A stretch of DNA of 64,000 nt from the NCBI GenBank assembly GCA_015057505.1, contig SVEG01000002.1, positions 62,001 to 126,000 of the forward strand. Direction: 5' to 3'. This document shows positions 49,451 to 58,639 of the stretch, in pieces (position 1 is the stretch's first letter; every line of letters starts with the position of its first letter). A program made the position numbers and the translations under genes. The notes beneath the pieces are model-generated. The model was not told the DNA's origin. It was given only the letters and a program-made list of their open reading frames with translations, and made no database searches. Source of the DNA: Lachnospiraceae bacterium (GTDB lineage Bacteria > Bacillota > Clostridia > Lachnospirales > Lachnospiraceae).

Positions 49451-50290
49451 TTAACCTTTAAGACCTGTGGATGCCACACCTTCCACGAAAAACTTCTGCA
49501 GACACATGAATACTACAAGTACAGGAATCAGTGATAATACAGAACCAGCCATAATCAAACCGTAATCTGAAGAATACTGGCTGATGAACATTTTGAGTCC
49601 CAATTGTATTGTCTTATTTTCCTGTGATTTCAAATAAATCAACGGTCCCAAATAATCATTCCAGGTTGCAACAAATGTAAAAATAGTAAGTGTCGATAAT
49701 GCCGGTTTTGAGAGCGGAAGCATAATCTTGGCATAAATCTTATACTCGCTCATACCGTCAATTCTTGCTGCTTCACACAAATCATCAGGAATTCCTTCGT
49801 AAAACTGCTTCATCATAAACACACCGAACGCTGAGAACGCCTGAAGACATATTATTGCAAGAAGCTTATCATTAAGTCCCATGCTTCGCATCATAATGAA
49901 CTGCGGAACCATGTATACCTGCCATGGCATCGCTATTGTGGCAATATATGCAAGGAACAAAAACTTTTTATGTTTAAAATTCAGTTTTGCAAATGAATAT
50001 GCTGCAAAACTACTTGTAAGTAACTGCAAAAACGTAACAACGATTGTAAGATAAACCGTATTACCTACAAACTTTCCGAAGGGAATCTTCTTCCAGATAT
50101 TCACGTAGTTCTTCCATCTGGGGACCTCCGGAATCCAGACAAACGGATTCATCTGGAATACCTCCCTGTCGCTCTTAATTGAGGCGGAAAGCATCCATAA
50201 AAACGGAACAATCATCATAAGCGCAATCGCAATTAATATAATATATAATATCACTTTGCTTAAAACAGCTTTTTTATGTGCTGATTTCAT
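49451..50290 (-). CDS. Sugar ABC transporter permease, MalG type
   Basis: 279 residues, six membrane segments. The EAA loop is EAARIDGMSEYKIYAKIMLP, the ATPase contact site. Start region VLSKVILYIILIAIALMMIV. Typical CUT1 second permease. Follows the other permease gene by about 58 bp; no ATPase gene in the cluster, so an MsmK-like ATPase encoded elsewhere is probably shared. Confidence 0.92.
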   Translation of the reverse strand: MKSAHKKAVLSKVILYIILIAIALMMIVPFLWMLSASIKSDREVFQMNPFVWIPEVPRWKNYVNIWKKIPFGKFVGNTVYLTIVVTFLQLLTSSFAAYSFAKLNFKHKKFLFLAYIATIAMPWQVYMVPQFIMMRSMGLNDKLLAIICLQAFSAFGVFMMKQFYEGIPDDLCEAARIDGMSEYKIYAKIMLPLSKPALSTLTIFTFVATWNDYLGPLIYLKSQENKTIQLGLKMFISQYSSDYGLIMAGSVLSLIPVLVVFMCLQKFFVEGVASTGLKG

Positions 50291-50347
50291 ATTACTTTTC
50301 TCACGCCTTTCTTACACGGTATTTTCTGATACTACATTGCTCTGTAA

Positions 50348-51412
50348 TCATGCCCGTTCCTTCTTCGCCTGTCCCGCAAACTGAATAATTGTTACAAGCA
50401 GAACCATTGCAAAGAGCACCATCGCAACTGCACTTGAATAACCGAGATTCCAATCGATAAATGCCTTCTGATATATGTAATATACAAGAACCGTTGCTGA
50501 GGTAGTCAGCTCTCCGCTTCCTCCGCCCGCAAGCATTACAGCGATATCATATACCTTAAAGCAGTTAATCGTAAGCATTACGACAACAAAAAATGTAGTC
50601 GAGCTCAACTGCGGCCATGTAATATAACGGAATTTCTTCCAGGTGTTTGCACCGTCAAGCGATGCTGCCTCGTAAAGCTCTGCTGAAATTCCCTGAAGAC
50701 CCGCAAGGTAAATTACCATATAGTAGCCCATGTACTTCCATACACTGAACAAAATCATCGATACAAGTACAAGTGCTCCACTAAACCACTGTGGCAAATC
50801 TTCCGGCAAAACGTGGAAAAAATTATGTAAAATTGAATTAACAGGTCCCTTAGACGGATGGAAAAGCATTTTCCAAACCGATGTAATTGCTACAAGAGAC
50901 GCAACATATGGAAAAAAGGAAACAGTTCTGAAAAAACCTCTTCCTATTACTTTCTGATTTAAAACGACTGCAAGCGCGAGCGATGCTATCATCGTAAGCG
51001 GTACAGTTCCAAGACAATATATAATAGTATTTTTTAATGCGGCTTTGAAAAATATATCATCGCCAAGATTTTTAAAATTATCTAAACCGATTAATTTTAT
51101 CGGGTTACTTCCGTCCCACTCCATAAATGCAAGTGCAAACGCGAATATAATCGGGATTAATGTAAATACACAAAATCCGATAAAGTTGGGCGCAATAAAC
51201 GAGTACGCCACCAAATCTCTCTTTGTCTCACGACTTAACAAACTACCTGACTTTAATCTTTCAATCTGACGGTTAAGCTTCTCAATTTTCTTAATCATCT
51301 TGCGCTTAAGCTTCAAATCCTCTTCCGTCATTACAGCTGCTATTAACTCTGTAAGTCTTTCCTGCAAAGAAGCAATTTTTTCTGCCTTTTGAACTTCATC
51401 TGACTTAGGCAT
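50348..51412 (-). CDS. Sugar ABC transporter permease, MalF type, with N-terminal coiled coil
   Basis: 354 residues behind AAAGGAG. EAA loop EAASLDGANTWKKFRYITWP. Six membrane segments begin at about residue 75. The first 75 residues are a charged helical extension (AEKIASLQERLTELIAAVMT, LNRQIERLKSGSLL) not usual in this family, likely a coiled coil in the cytoplasm. Second gene of the operon after the binding protein. Confidence 0.9.
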   Translation of the reverse strand: MPKSDEVQKAEKIASLQERLTELIAAVMTEEDLKLKRKMIKKIEKLNRQIERLKSGSLLSRETKRDLVAYSFIAPNFIGFCVFTLIPIIFAFALAFMEWDGSNPIKLIGLDNFKNLGDDIFFKAALKNTIIYCLGTVPLTMIASLALAVVLNQKVIGRGFFRTVSFFPYVASLVAITSVWKMLFHPSKGPVNSILHNFFHVLPEDLPQWFSGALVLVSMILFSVWKYMGYYMVIYLAGLQGISAELYEAASLDGANTWKKFRYITWPQLSSTTFFVVVMLTINCFKVYDIAVMLAGGGSGELTTSATVLVYYIYQKAFIDWNLGYSSAVAMVLFAMVLLVTIIQFAGQAKKERA

Positions 51413-51435
51413 AAATATTCTCCTTTCGTTTTAAC

Positions 51436-51468
51436 AATAAAGGGGTCGCATAGGTTTACACGACCCCT
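51436..51468 (-). terminator. Partial terminator between binding protein and permease
   Basis: AGGGGTCG/CGACCCCT stem followed on the minus strand by TTTATT. Such intercistronic hairpins favour binding-protein mRNA over permease mRNA. Confidence 0.65.
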
Positions 51469-51489
51469 CTGAACTTGTTACTTCACAAA

Positions 51490-52779
51490 CTATTTGTTAA
51501 GAATCTTAGCTACTGCATCGTTCATAGCCTTAATACCGTCAGCAATTGACATTTCACCTGTCATGATACTTCCATGGTAAGAATCAAGAGCTGAGTTAAT
51601 CTCTGATACGTTAGGAGCATAAGGTACTTCAAGATACAAGTTAGAAACATTGAGTGCTTCTTTACTTGCTGCATCTGTCGGGAAGCCTTCGATTGCTGTG
51701 ATGATGCTAGCAATATCGCTTGTCATGATTGCCGGGAAGTTACCGCTTGAAGCCATAACCTTAGCACCTTCTTCACCACTTACCCACTTAACGAAATCCC
51801 ATGCTTCGTCAGCATTGTCTGTAGCTGATGTTACAGCAAGACCTGTAATTGTACCAAGTGTTGAACCTGCCTCTACACCATCAGCATGAGGATATTTAAC
51901 AATACCCCAGTTACCGCAAAGCTTAGCATCATATTCGCCGCTCTTAATATTGGTAATGAGTGTTGAAATAAACCATGAACCCTGATTCATCATTGCAACA
52001 TCTCCACCTGAGAATGCTGCTGAGTAATGTAAACCTTCTGTCTTAAGATCTGTGTATTTTCTACATACGCCGTCTTTTTCCTGATTAAGAACTAATTCAT
52101 AGTAAGGCTTTAAGAATGAATACTCGCCATCTAAGATAGTGTGCTTGCCATCAAGTACACCAAGTAACTGTACTGTACTTCTCCATGTGTGGTAGTGTGT
52201 ACCGTATACCTGCGCACCAAATGTTGTCTTTGTAACTTTTCTTGCAAGAGCATCATACTCTGCGAATGTCATATCGTTTGTAGGATATGCAACGCCTGCT
52301 TTATCAAAAATGTCTTTATTGTAGAATACAACCCAGAAGTCATTTCTGAAAGGTAACTGATAAAGCTTACCGTCAACTGTAACCTGGTCTGTAGCACCTG
52401 CATATTTTGCAAGGTCAACCTTGTCTTTCTTTATGTAATCATCCAATGAAATAATTGCATTCTTCTGTACCAATGTTGCGTAACCGGGAACATCCTTAAT
52501 TGTTACAACGTCAAAATCTGTTCCGCTACCTGACAACTCTGTTGCAAGAACTGTCATATAATCTGTAGAACCAAGGTCAACCATTTCAATCTTTACGTTC
52601 TCATGGCTTGCTTCATAAGCTTCTTTAATATCAGTCCAATACTGTGTTGTAGCCTGATCCCAGATAGCCCACTTCAAAACAACCTCATCACCTGATGAGC
52701 TTCCTTTTTTACCGCAACCTGCAAATAATGCAGCAACCATTGCAGTCATAAGTAACATACTGATTACTCTCTTTTTCAT
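51490..52779 (-). CDS. Extracellular solute-binding lipoprotein of a CUT1 sugar transporter
   Basis: 429 residues. Lipoprotein signal MKKRVISMLLMTAMVAALFA GCGKK with lipobox around Cys22. SBP family 1 features: VLKWAIWDQATTQYWTDIKE, VTIKDVPGYATLVQKNAIIS and GDVAMMNQGSWFISTLITNI. First gene of the transporter operon, divergent from the sensor kinase. Substrate probably an oligosaccharide, to judge from the DUF2264 gene. Confidence 0.93.
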   Translation of the reverse strand: MKKRVISMLLMTAMVAALFAGCGKKGSSSGDEVVLKWAIWDQATTQYWTDIKEAYEASHENVKIEMVDLGSTDYMTVLATELSGSGTDFDVVTIKDVPGYATLVQKNAIISLDDYIKKDKVDLAKYAGATDQVTVDGKLYQLPFRNDFWVVFYNKDIFDKAGVAYPTNDMTFAEYDALARKVTKTTFGAQVYGTHYHTWRSTVQLLGVLDGKHTILDGEYSFLKPYYELVLNQEKDGVCRKYTDLKTEGLHYSAAFSGGDVAMMNQGSWFISTLITNIKSGEYDAKLCGNWGIVKYPHADGVEAGSTLGTITGLAVTSATDNADEAWDFVKWVSGEEGAKVMASSGNFPAIMTSDIASIITAIEGFPTDAASKEALNVSNLYLEVPYAPNVSEINSALDSYHGSIMTGEMSIADGIKAMNDAVAKILNK

Positions 52780-52807
52780 TTTTCTCCTCCTAATATTCGG
52801 TATAACT

Positions 52808-52835
52808 ATTATACCATGTTTTACTGCTGTGCAAA
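52808..52835 (-). promoter_or_regulatory. Putative promoter of the transporter operon
   Basis: -10 TATAAT at 52808-52813 on the minus strand with a weak TTTGCA upstream. The intergenic 52836-53020 is A/T-rich and probably holds the response-regulator site; no clear repeat was found. Confidence 0.4.
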
Positions 52836-53031
52836 ACCCGAATTTCGCACCCGTTTGTTTGTAAGATAAGTATATTCAATTACACTTCGATATAACATGG
52901 AAAAACTTTTATTTTTATTCATATTTTTTTCAAACAAGAAAAATATTTAGTTTTTAATATGTACTTTTTTTCACTAATATGTATTATTTTTTAAATTTTA
53001 CCTTTTCCATCACAAATGTGTTATACTATAG

Positions 53032-53037
53032 TTACTA
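53032..53037 (+). promoter_or_regulatory. Putative -10 of the sensor kinase operon
   Basis: TATACT at 53032-53037; a poor -35 lies about 18 bp upstream. Confidence 0.35.
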
Positions 53038-53059
53038 ATTTAAACGGTAGGTTGCCTGT

Positions 53060-54859
53060 ATGAAAATAAAACATTTCTTTTCAAGTATACAAAAAAGAAT
53101 TCTTATAATAACGCTTAGCTGTATAGTCGGCATGTGCATATTAATCGGTCTTGTAAGCTACTATATTTTCCACAGCTATCTTCAGAACAACCTTATACAT
53201 TCCACAGAAAGCAGTCTTACACTTTTGGCGGATTCCATTAACAAAAGTGTTAATGACATCTACCGTATGGCCCGCTACTGTCAGACTAACTCTGACATTG
53301 CAACGTATATTGAAAACAACCCAAATCCCGGCTCCGTACTGTCAGTTGCAACGTACGACAGTCTTTCCGAAGAATACAATCTCAATGCTTCAAGCAAATA
53401 TATGCCAAGACTTGCCATCGTTACGGCAGAAAACTTTTTACAGGTTGTAAACTCAACCTATTCTTCCACCAATAACCTTGCAAAAGAAATTCCTCAGCTT
53501 GATTTCTATGAAACTTTACTTAATGCCAAAGGCTATGATTTTTCCACGGGCTTTATTGCTGACCCGTTTCATCGTAAAGGCCGTCCCGTTCTTCCGATAA
53601 TACGTCCGATTACATATCAGTATAATGCGGTACAGGCCGGATATCTTTTTATAGAAGTGTCTGCTGATTTATTCACTGACGCACTTGACCGTTACGGGGT
53701 TCCCGAAGACAGCATGTTTTATTTTTCGATAGACAAACACAATTATATTTATGAAGACGGTACAATTACCGAAATTGAACGCAACTACAAGACACTGGCG
53801 GATCTTACAGACTCATCGCTTGCAGACACCACCACTGTTACCAAGATTCAGACCTCTAAAGGTAAAACCCAGGTTATAGTCACTACACCGCTTGATATGA
53901 ACAACTGTTATATAAGTCAGAGTATTTCATACGCGGAAACCATCAGCCAAAAGCCGTTTTTTATAAATGTGCTTATTTCCACGCTGACCGGTATCATTGC
54001 AATCGGTGCGCTTCTTATGTTTATCATGAACAAAATGATTACCGTTCCGGTTTCCCAGCTCCGCACCAAGATGCAAAAAATTGCCGACGGCGATTTTTCC
54101 AGAGACCCATCTATCGAATGGGACCATGAAATCGGAGAAATCGGCAAAGGAATTAATGATTTATCTGAAAATGTTAACCAGCTTATGAATAAGCGTGTGG
54201 AATTTGAAAGCCAAAAAAAGGACCTCGAATACAAGATTCTTCTGAACCAGATTAATCCGCACTTTATATACAACACGTTAAACTCCATCAAATGGATGGC
54301 TGCCGCACAGGGTTCGGACGGAATTGCTGAGATGACTACTGCGCTTTCAAGACTTTTAAAAAGTATTTCAAAAGGTACAAGTTTACTCATTGACATTCGC
54401 GAAGAACTTTCTCTTATAGAGAATTATTTTACGATACAAAGCTACCGCTACGGCGGAACAATCACACTAGACATTAAAGTCGACGAAGAAGCTTTATATG
54501 ATTGCAGCATTATTAAATTCACACTGCAACCACTTGTTGAGAATGCCATATTCCACGGTATTGAACCCAAGGGCTGTGCAGGTCATATCACAATTCACAT
54601 TTTGCGTGACGGTAACGACATACGAATTGATGTGACCGATGACGGTGTCGGTATGTCCGAAGAAAAAGCTAAGCAGATTCTTAACGACGGTAACAACAGT
54701 GCCGACTTTTTCCGCGAACTCGGTGTAAACAATGTACACAAGCGTTTACAGTACCAATTCGGGGAACAATACGGTATAACCATAGAAAGTGAACCCGGCA
54801 GGTATACTACCATGTCAATCCACATCCCAATGCGCACTCCCGACTCAAAAACTATATGA
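53060..54859 (+). CDS. YesM-type sensor histidine kinase
   Basis: 599 residues. Membrane segments near residues 12-36 and 295-318 flank an extracellular sensor domain. A HAMP region (NKMITVPVSQLRTKMQKIAD) precedes the kinase core. Phosphorylated His in LNQINPHFIYNTLNSIKWMA; ATPase motifs LQPLVENAIFHG and VTDDGVGMSEE. These kinases respond to carbohydrates together with the AraC-type regulator encoded 33 bp downstream. Divergent from the ABC operon it presumably controls. Confidence 0.92.
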   Translation: MKIKHFFSSIQKRILIITLSCIVGMCILIGLVSYYIFHSYLQNNLIHSTESSLTLLADSINKSVNDIYRMARYCQTNSDIATYIENNPNPGSVLSVATYDSLSEEYNLNASSKYMPRLAIVTAENFLQVVNSTYSSTNNLAKEIPQLDFYETLLNAKGYDFSTGFIADPFHRKGRPVLPIIRPITYQYNAVQAGYLFIEVSADLFTDALDRYGVPEDSMFYFSIDKHNYIYEDGTITEIERNYKTLADLTDSSLADTTTVTKIQTSKGKTQVIVTTPLDMNNCYISQSISYAETISQKPFFINVLISTLTGIIAIGALLMFIMNKMITVPVSQLRTKMQKIADGDFSRDPSIEWDHEIGEIGKGINDLSENVNQLMNKRVEFESQKKDLEYKILLNQINPHFIYNTLNSIKWMAAAQGSDGIAEMTTALSRLLKSISKGTSLLIDIREELSLIENYFTIQSYRYGGTITLDIKVDEEALYDCSIIKFTLQPLVENAIFHGIEPKGCAGHITIHILRDGNDIRIDVTDDGVGMSEEKAKQILNDGNNSADFFRELGVNNVHKRLQYQFGEQYGITIESEPGRYTTMSIHIPMRTPDSKTI

Positions 54860-54892
54860 GAATCAGCAAATTAAGTACGACGGAGGTATATT

Positions 54893-56491
54893 ATGATTCA
54901 ATTATTAATAGTCGATGATGAACCCCTCGTTCAGGTAGGTATTAAGTCAATGATAAACTGGCAGGAACTCGGAATTGAAATCTGCGGTACTGCCGTGAAC
55001 GGCCAAAATGCCCTCAAAATAATTGAAGAAGTGTCACCCGACATTATTATTACCGATGTAAAAATGCCTGTTATGGACGGTCTTGAGCTTATTAGAGAAT
55101 GTCGCGAACACTATGGTACAGAACATCCTGAATTTATAATTCTCACAAGCTACGAAGATTTCCACATGGTTAAGGAAGCTCTCACATATCAGGTATCTGA
55201 TTACCTTGTAAAGCTTGAACTTACCCCTGCACTATTGAAAAACTGCATGGAAAAGGTTCTTTCAAAAATCAGTAAGAATAAACAAGTTGCCGGTGAACCT
55301 GTTGGCAATATGCACCTGTTTAACGATAAGTTTTTTATCAGTCTTCTTCACAATCTTTTTGAATCGGAAGAACAGTTTTTATTACAGAGTAGAGACTTAA
55401 ACCTCAACTTTAATTATGAAGCTTACATATGCTGTTATGGTGAAATTGTAAGCGCGGCTGCCGATAATCTGCCTGCAGACAAGCAACTTTCGCTCTTTAC
55501 TTCTTCGCTACAGATGATACGTGAGCTTACCGCAAAATATATGCCTACTTACGCCCTTTCACTCGATGTACGGCATTTTGCGCTTATTTTCTGCCATGAC
55601 AAACTTTCTGCAAACGAATCAGAGGTTTTTGAAAACATATTACATATACTAAGAAGTATGAATTCCACCCTGCAAAATTATTATAATGTAAACCTTAAGT
55701 GCGCTGTCGGAAGTCTTGTTAATACTCCGCAGGCAATTTGTGATTCCTACCAGTATTCGCGTCAGGCATACCTATCCGCTACTGCCGAAGATCCCATAGT
55801 TTTTTTTGAAAATACTTTGCAAAAAAACGTGCATCGCAACTCGTTTAACATAAGCCTTTTTAAAAATGATTTAACAAGGGCATTTGAAGAATATGACCCA
55901 GCTATACTTAAGCAATCAATCTCGACCATATGTGAACTGTTTCTGACTTACCCCAACCGGTATATTCAGGCCATGGATGCCGCCTGCAACATTCTTTACC
56001 TGTCAATTTCATTGCTACAGGATGGAGAATCCATTGTTTCCGGATTTTTTAAAAATACACCGGAGGGCTATCGTTCAATCTACAAGATGTCAAATGTTGA
56101 GCAAATCGTGAACTGGCTCGGCTCCTTTGCTGAACAGCTTGCAGATGTGTTCGAACAAAGAAGGCAGGATCATAAAAACCACATTGTTATCAATGTACGT
56201 AAATACATTAATGAACACCTGCACAAACATCTTTCACTCAACGAGGTTGCTGCGGTATTCGGTATCAGTCCAAGCTATTTAAGCCAGCTCTTCAGTAAAT
56301 ACAACGATATAGGTTTTAGCGAATATATTAATACCTGCAAAATAAACGAAGCAAAACGCCTTCTGAAAGAGGAAAACTTGAAAGTATATGAGGTTGCAGA
56401 TACTCTCGGTTTTGAAAGTGCTTTCTACTTCAGTAAGGTTTTTAAAAAACTGGAGGGGATCTCTCCTTCCGAATATTTGAACGCCAATTAA
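54893..56491 (+). CDS. YesN-type response regulator with AraC DNA-binding domain
   Basis: 532 residues. Receiver domain: LLIVDDEPLVQVGIKSMINW, phosphoacceptor Asp in IIITDVKMPVMDGLELI, and the Lys in SDYLVKLELTP. A long central region without recognised motif follows. The C-terminal 100 residues are an AraC-type pair of HTH motifs (LNEVAAVFGISPSYLSQLFS and YEVADTLGFESAFYFSKVFK). Partner of the kinase upstream. Confidence 0.93.
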   Translation: MIQLLIVDDEPLVQVGIKSMINWQELGIEICGTAVNGQNALKIIEEVSPDIIITDVKMPVMDGLELIRECREHYGTEHPEFIILTSYEDFHMVKEALTYQVSDYLVKLELTPALLKNCMEKVLSKISKNKQVAGEPVGNMHLFNDKFFISLLHNLFESEEQFLLQSRDLNLNFNYEAYICCYGEIVSAAADNLPADKQLSLFTSSLQMIRELTAKYMPTYALSLDVRHFALIFCHDKLSANESEVFENILHILRSMNSTLQNYYNVNLKCAVGSLVNTPQAICDSYQYSRQAYLSATAEDPIVFFENTLQKNVHRNSFNISLFKNDLTRAFEEYDPAILKQSISTICELFLTYPNRYIQAMDAACNILYLSISLLQDGESIVSGFFKNTPEGYRSIYKMSNVEQIVNWLGSFAEQLADVFEQRRQDHKNHIVINVRKYINEHLHKHLSLNEVAAVFGISPSYLSQLFSKYNDIGFSEYINTCKINEAKRLLKEENLKVYEVADTLGFESAFYFSKVFKKLEGISPSEYLNAN

Positions 56492-56513
56492 TTTTTTGAA
56501 AGGAAATACTGAT

Positions 56514-58568
56514 ATGATTTTTGAACCTACAAATTTGGACTATAATTTAAGCCCTTACACAGGACTTACAAGGGACAATTGGATCGATGCCGGAAAATAT
56601 CTTCTTACAGGCATGTTTAACCACATCCCGTCCATTGAGGCACCCGTAATAATGCCCCGTCGCGAAACAGAGATTACATATCCGCACAAGGATGCAACCG
56701 GTAATCGACTTAAGCAAGAGGAAATGGCTCAAAAATTTGAGGGACTTGCCCGTTCTTTACTTATTGCCGCACCGCTTATACATATCGAACCTGAAATAAC
56801 CATCTGCGGTTATTCCCTTAAAGAATATTATCGCAAACAGGTGCTTTATGCCTGCACCAAAGGACATCCGAATTTTGTGGGCTATATGGATGATTTGAGA
56901 GAGCTTGCAGGTACGGATGACCCTTCGCGTACCTTCCAGCAGACAGTTGAGACCTGTGCACTTGTTATGTGTCTTGACATCTGTAAGGAAGAAATCTGGG
57001 ACACTTACTCTAAAGACGAAAAAGATATTGTAGCCAACTTCCTTCTCAGCTACGCCCATACAAGCACCGTGCCGCAGAACTGGCGACTTTTTAATATGCT
57101 CGATATGGCTTTCCTGCACAAAGAAGGCTACAAAGTAGACAAAGATATTATGCGTGAACATGCTCAGGTAATTCTTAACTACTACGCAGGCGACGGTTGG
57201 TATAGAGACGGTCAGAACTTTGACTACTACTCCTGTTGGGCATTTAACGTTTACACTGCTTTCTGGTGCAACTGGTACGGCTACGAACACGAGCCATACA
57301 TTGCTGCCGGATATGAGCGCAATTCCAACAAGCTCATGGAAACCTACGCCGACTTTTTTGACAAAGACGGTTTTACCAATATGTGGGGACGAAGCAATGT
57401 TTACCGCAATGCCGCAACAAGTGCATTTGACGGCAATATGATGTTTAGAAACTCCAAAGTAAATCACGGACTTGCAAGAAGAATTGCTTCCGGCTCACTT
57501 TTACAGTTTATGACAAGGGATGACTTCCTTTATGACGGTGTACCGACCATGGGCTTCTATGGTCAGTTTGCACCACTTGTACAGGGCTATTCCTGCGCAG
57601 AGTCCGCGTACTGGCTCGGTAAGGCATTTTTATGTCTGCACCTGCCGGCAGAGCATCCTTTCTGGACTGCCGAAGAAAACAACGGAAGTTGGGAAACCTT
57701 AGATGAAAAAGGCATAAAAGAAACCACTCTTAACGGCCCGGCACTCTGCTTTACCAACCATAACGCCAACGGCGAAACAATTCTCCGCTCCGGCAAAGTT
57801 GTTAAAAAGAGCACTGACACTCATGCAATGTGGAATTACTCCAAACTCAGCTTTAACAGCAAGTATCCGTGGGAAGCTTCACCTACAAGGGATATTGAGT
57901 CCATGCAATATGTCCTCACCGACGGACTTACAGAAAATATCGAGAAATGTAACGTAACCTTCTGGCACGGAATTCGTGATAATGTATTATACCGCAGACA
58001 GTTTTTCAATTATAATCTTGAAACCGAAACTCACTGGAGACAGGCACTTAACCTAGCTGACTTTCCTGTTGAATATGGAATACTCCGTGCCGATAAATTA
58101 AGGCTCTACCGTGCTCCTTTTTCACTTACTCTCGGTGCTTACGGCTTCCCCGATAACGGCACAGAAATTATCCGCAAAGAATCAGGCAACGCCAAGGCTA
58201 TTATTCTTAAAGGACATGACTACACAGGTCGCGAGAAACAGCTTGCAATGACAATTTACGACGGATGGGACAGCCTTGATTTTGTTCACAGTGAAGGTAC
58301 CAATCCCGACTCCGACAAATCAATTGTTATTTACGGTAAGACTGCCCGCCACAAATTATACGGCTATGAACAATTTGTATTGATTTCTCAGGTGATTACA
58401 AAAGAATCTCTCGAAGATTTTACGAAAGATGAAATCTTCCCCATTAAAGAAATAGTTTATACCGACAAAGAAAAACGCGGAGGCTACGGACCAGTAGAGA
58501 TTATCCTCAAAAACGGCAACACAAAAACAATCGATTACGAAGGAATAGAAGGTAACCTTCAGTTATAA
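56514..58568 (+). CDS. DUF2264 glycoside hydrolase-like protein
   Basis: 684 residues from ATG 56514 (AAAGGA upstream). DUF2264 features: PYTGLTRDNWIDAGKYLLTG, FNMLDMAFLHKEGYKVDKDI, DGWYRDGQNFDYYSCWAFNV and IAAGYERNSNKLMETYADFF. No signal peptide, so it acts in the cytoplasm on imported sugar. I recall DUF2264 as related to glucuronidases of CAZy family GH154, to be checked. Located with the two-component system and the transporter, so a saccharide utilisation locus. Confidence 0.85.
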   Translation: MIFEPTNLDYNLSPYTGLTRDNWIDAGKYLLTGMFNHIPSIEAPVIMPRRETEITYPHKDATGNRLKQEEMAQKFEGLARSLLIAAPLIHIEPEITICGYSLKEYYRKQVLYACTKGHPNFVGYMDDLRELAGTDDPSRTFQQTVETCALVMCLDICKEEIWDTYSKDEKDIVANFLLSYAHTSTVPQNWRLFNMLDMAFLHKEGYKVDKDIMREHAQVILNYYAGDGWYRDGQNFDYYSCWAFNVYTAFWCNWYGYEHEPYIAAGYERNSNKLMETYADFFDKDGFTNMWGRSNVYRNAATSAFDGNMMFRNSKVNHGLARRIASGSLLQFMTRDDFLYDGVPTMGFYGQFAPLVQGYSCAESAYWLGKAFLCLHLPAEHPFWTAEENNGSWETLDEKGIKETTLNGPALCFTNHNANGETILRSGKVVKKSTDTHAMWNYSKLSFNSKYPWEASPTRDIESMQYVLTDGLTENIEKCNVTFWHGIRDNVLYRRQFFNYNLETETHWRQALNLADFPVEYGILRADKLRLYRAPFSLTLGAYGFPDNGTEIIRKESGNAKAIILKGHDYTGREKQLAMTIYDGWDSLDFVHSEGTNPDSDKSIVIYGKTARHKLYGYEQFVLISQVITKESLEDFTKDEIFPIKEIVYTDKEKRGGYGPVEIILKNGNTKTIDYEGIEGNLQL

Positions 58569-58580
58569 TTTATAAAATAA

Positions 58581-58637
58581 AAGCGTTCAGTCTGTGAGAG
58601 TATGCTAGTATATCCCCACAATACTGAACGCTTTTTT
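58581..58637. terminator. Bidirectional terminator between DUF2264 and cotH
   Basis: AAGCGTTCAGT/ACTGAACGCTT stem, flanked by A run on the left and T run on the right, between convergent genes. Confidence 0.8.
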
Positions 58638-58639
58638 AT

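Noticed and set aside
56757-57467. 236-residue minus-strand ORF
   Set aside because: Antisense shadow of the DUF2264 gene.
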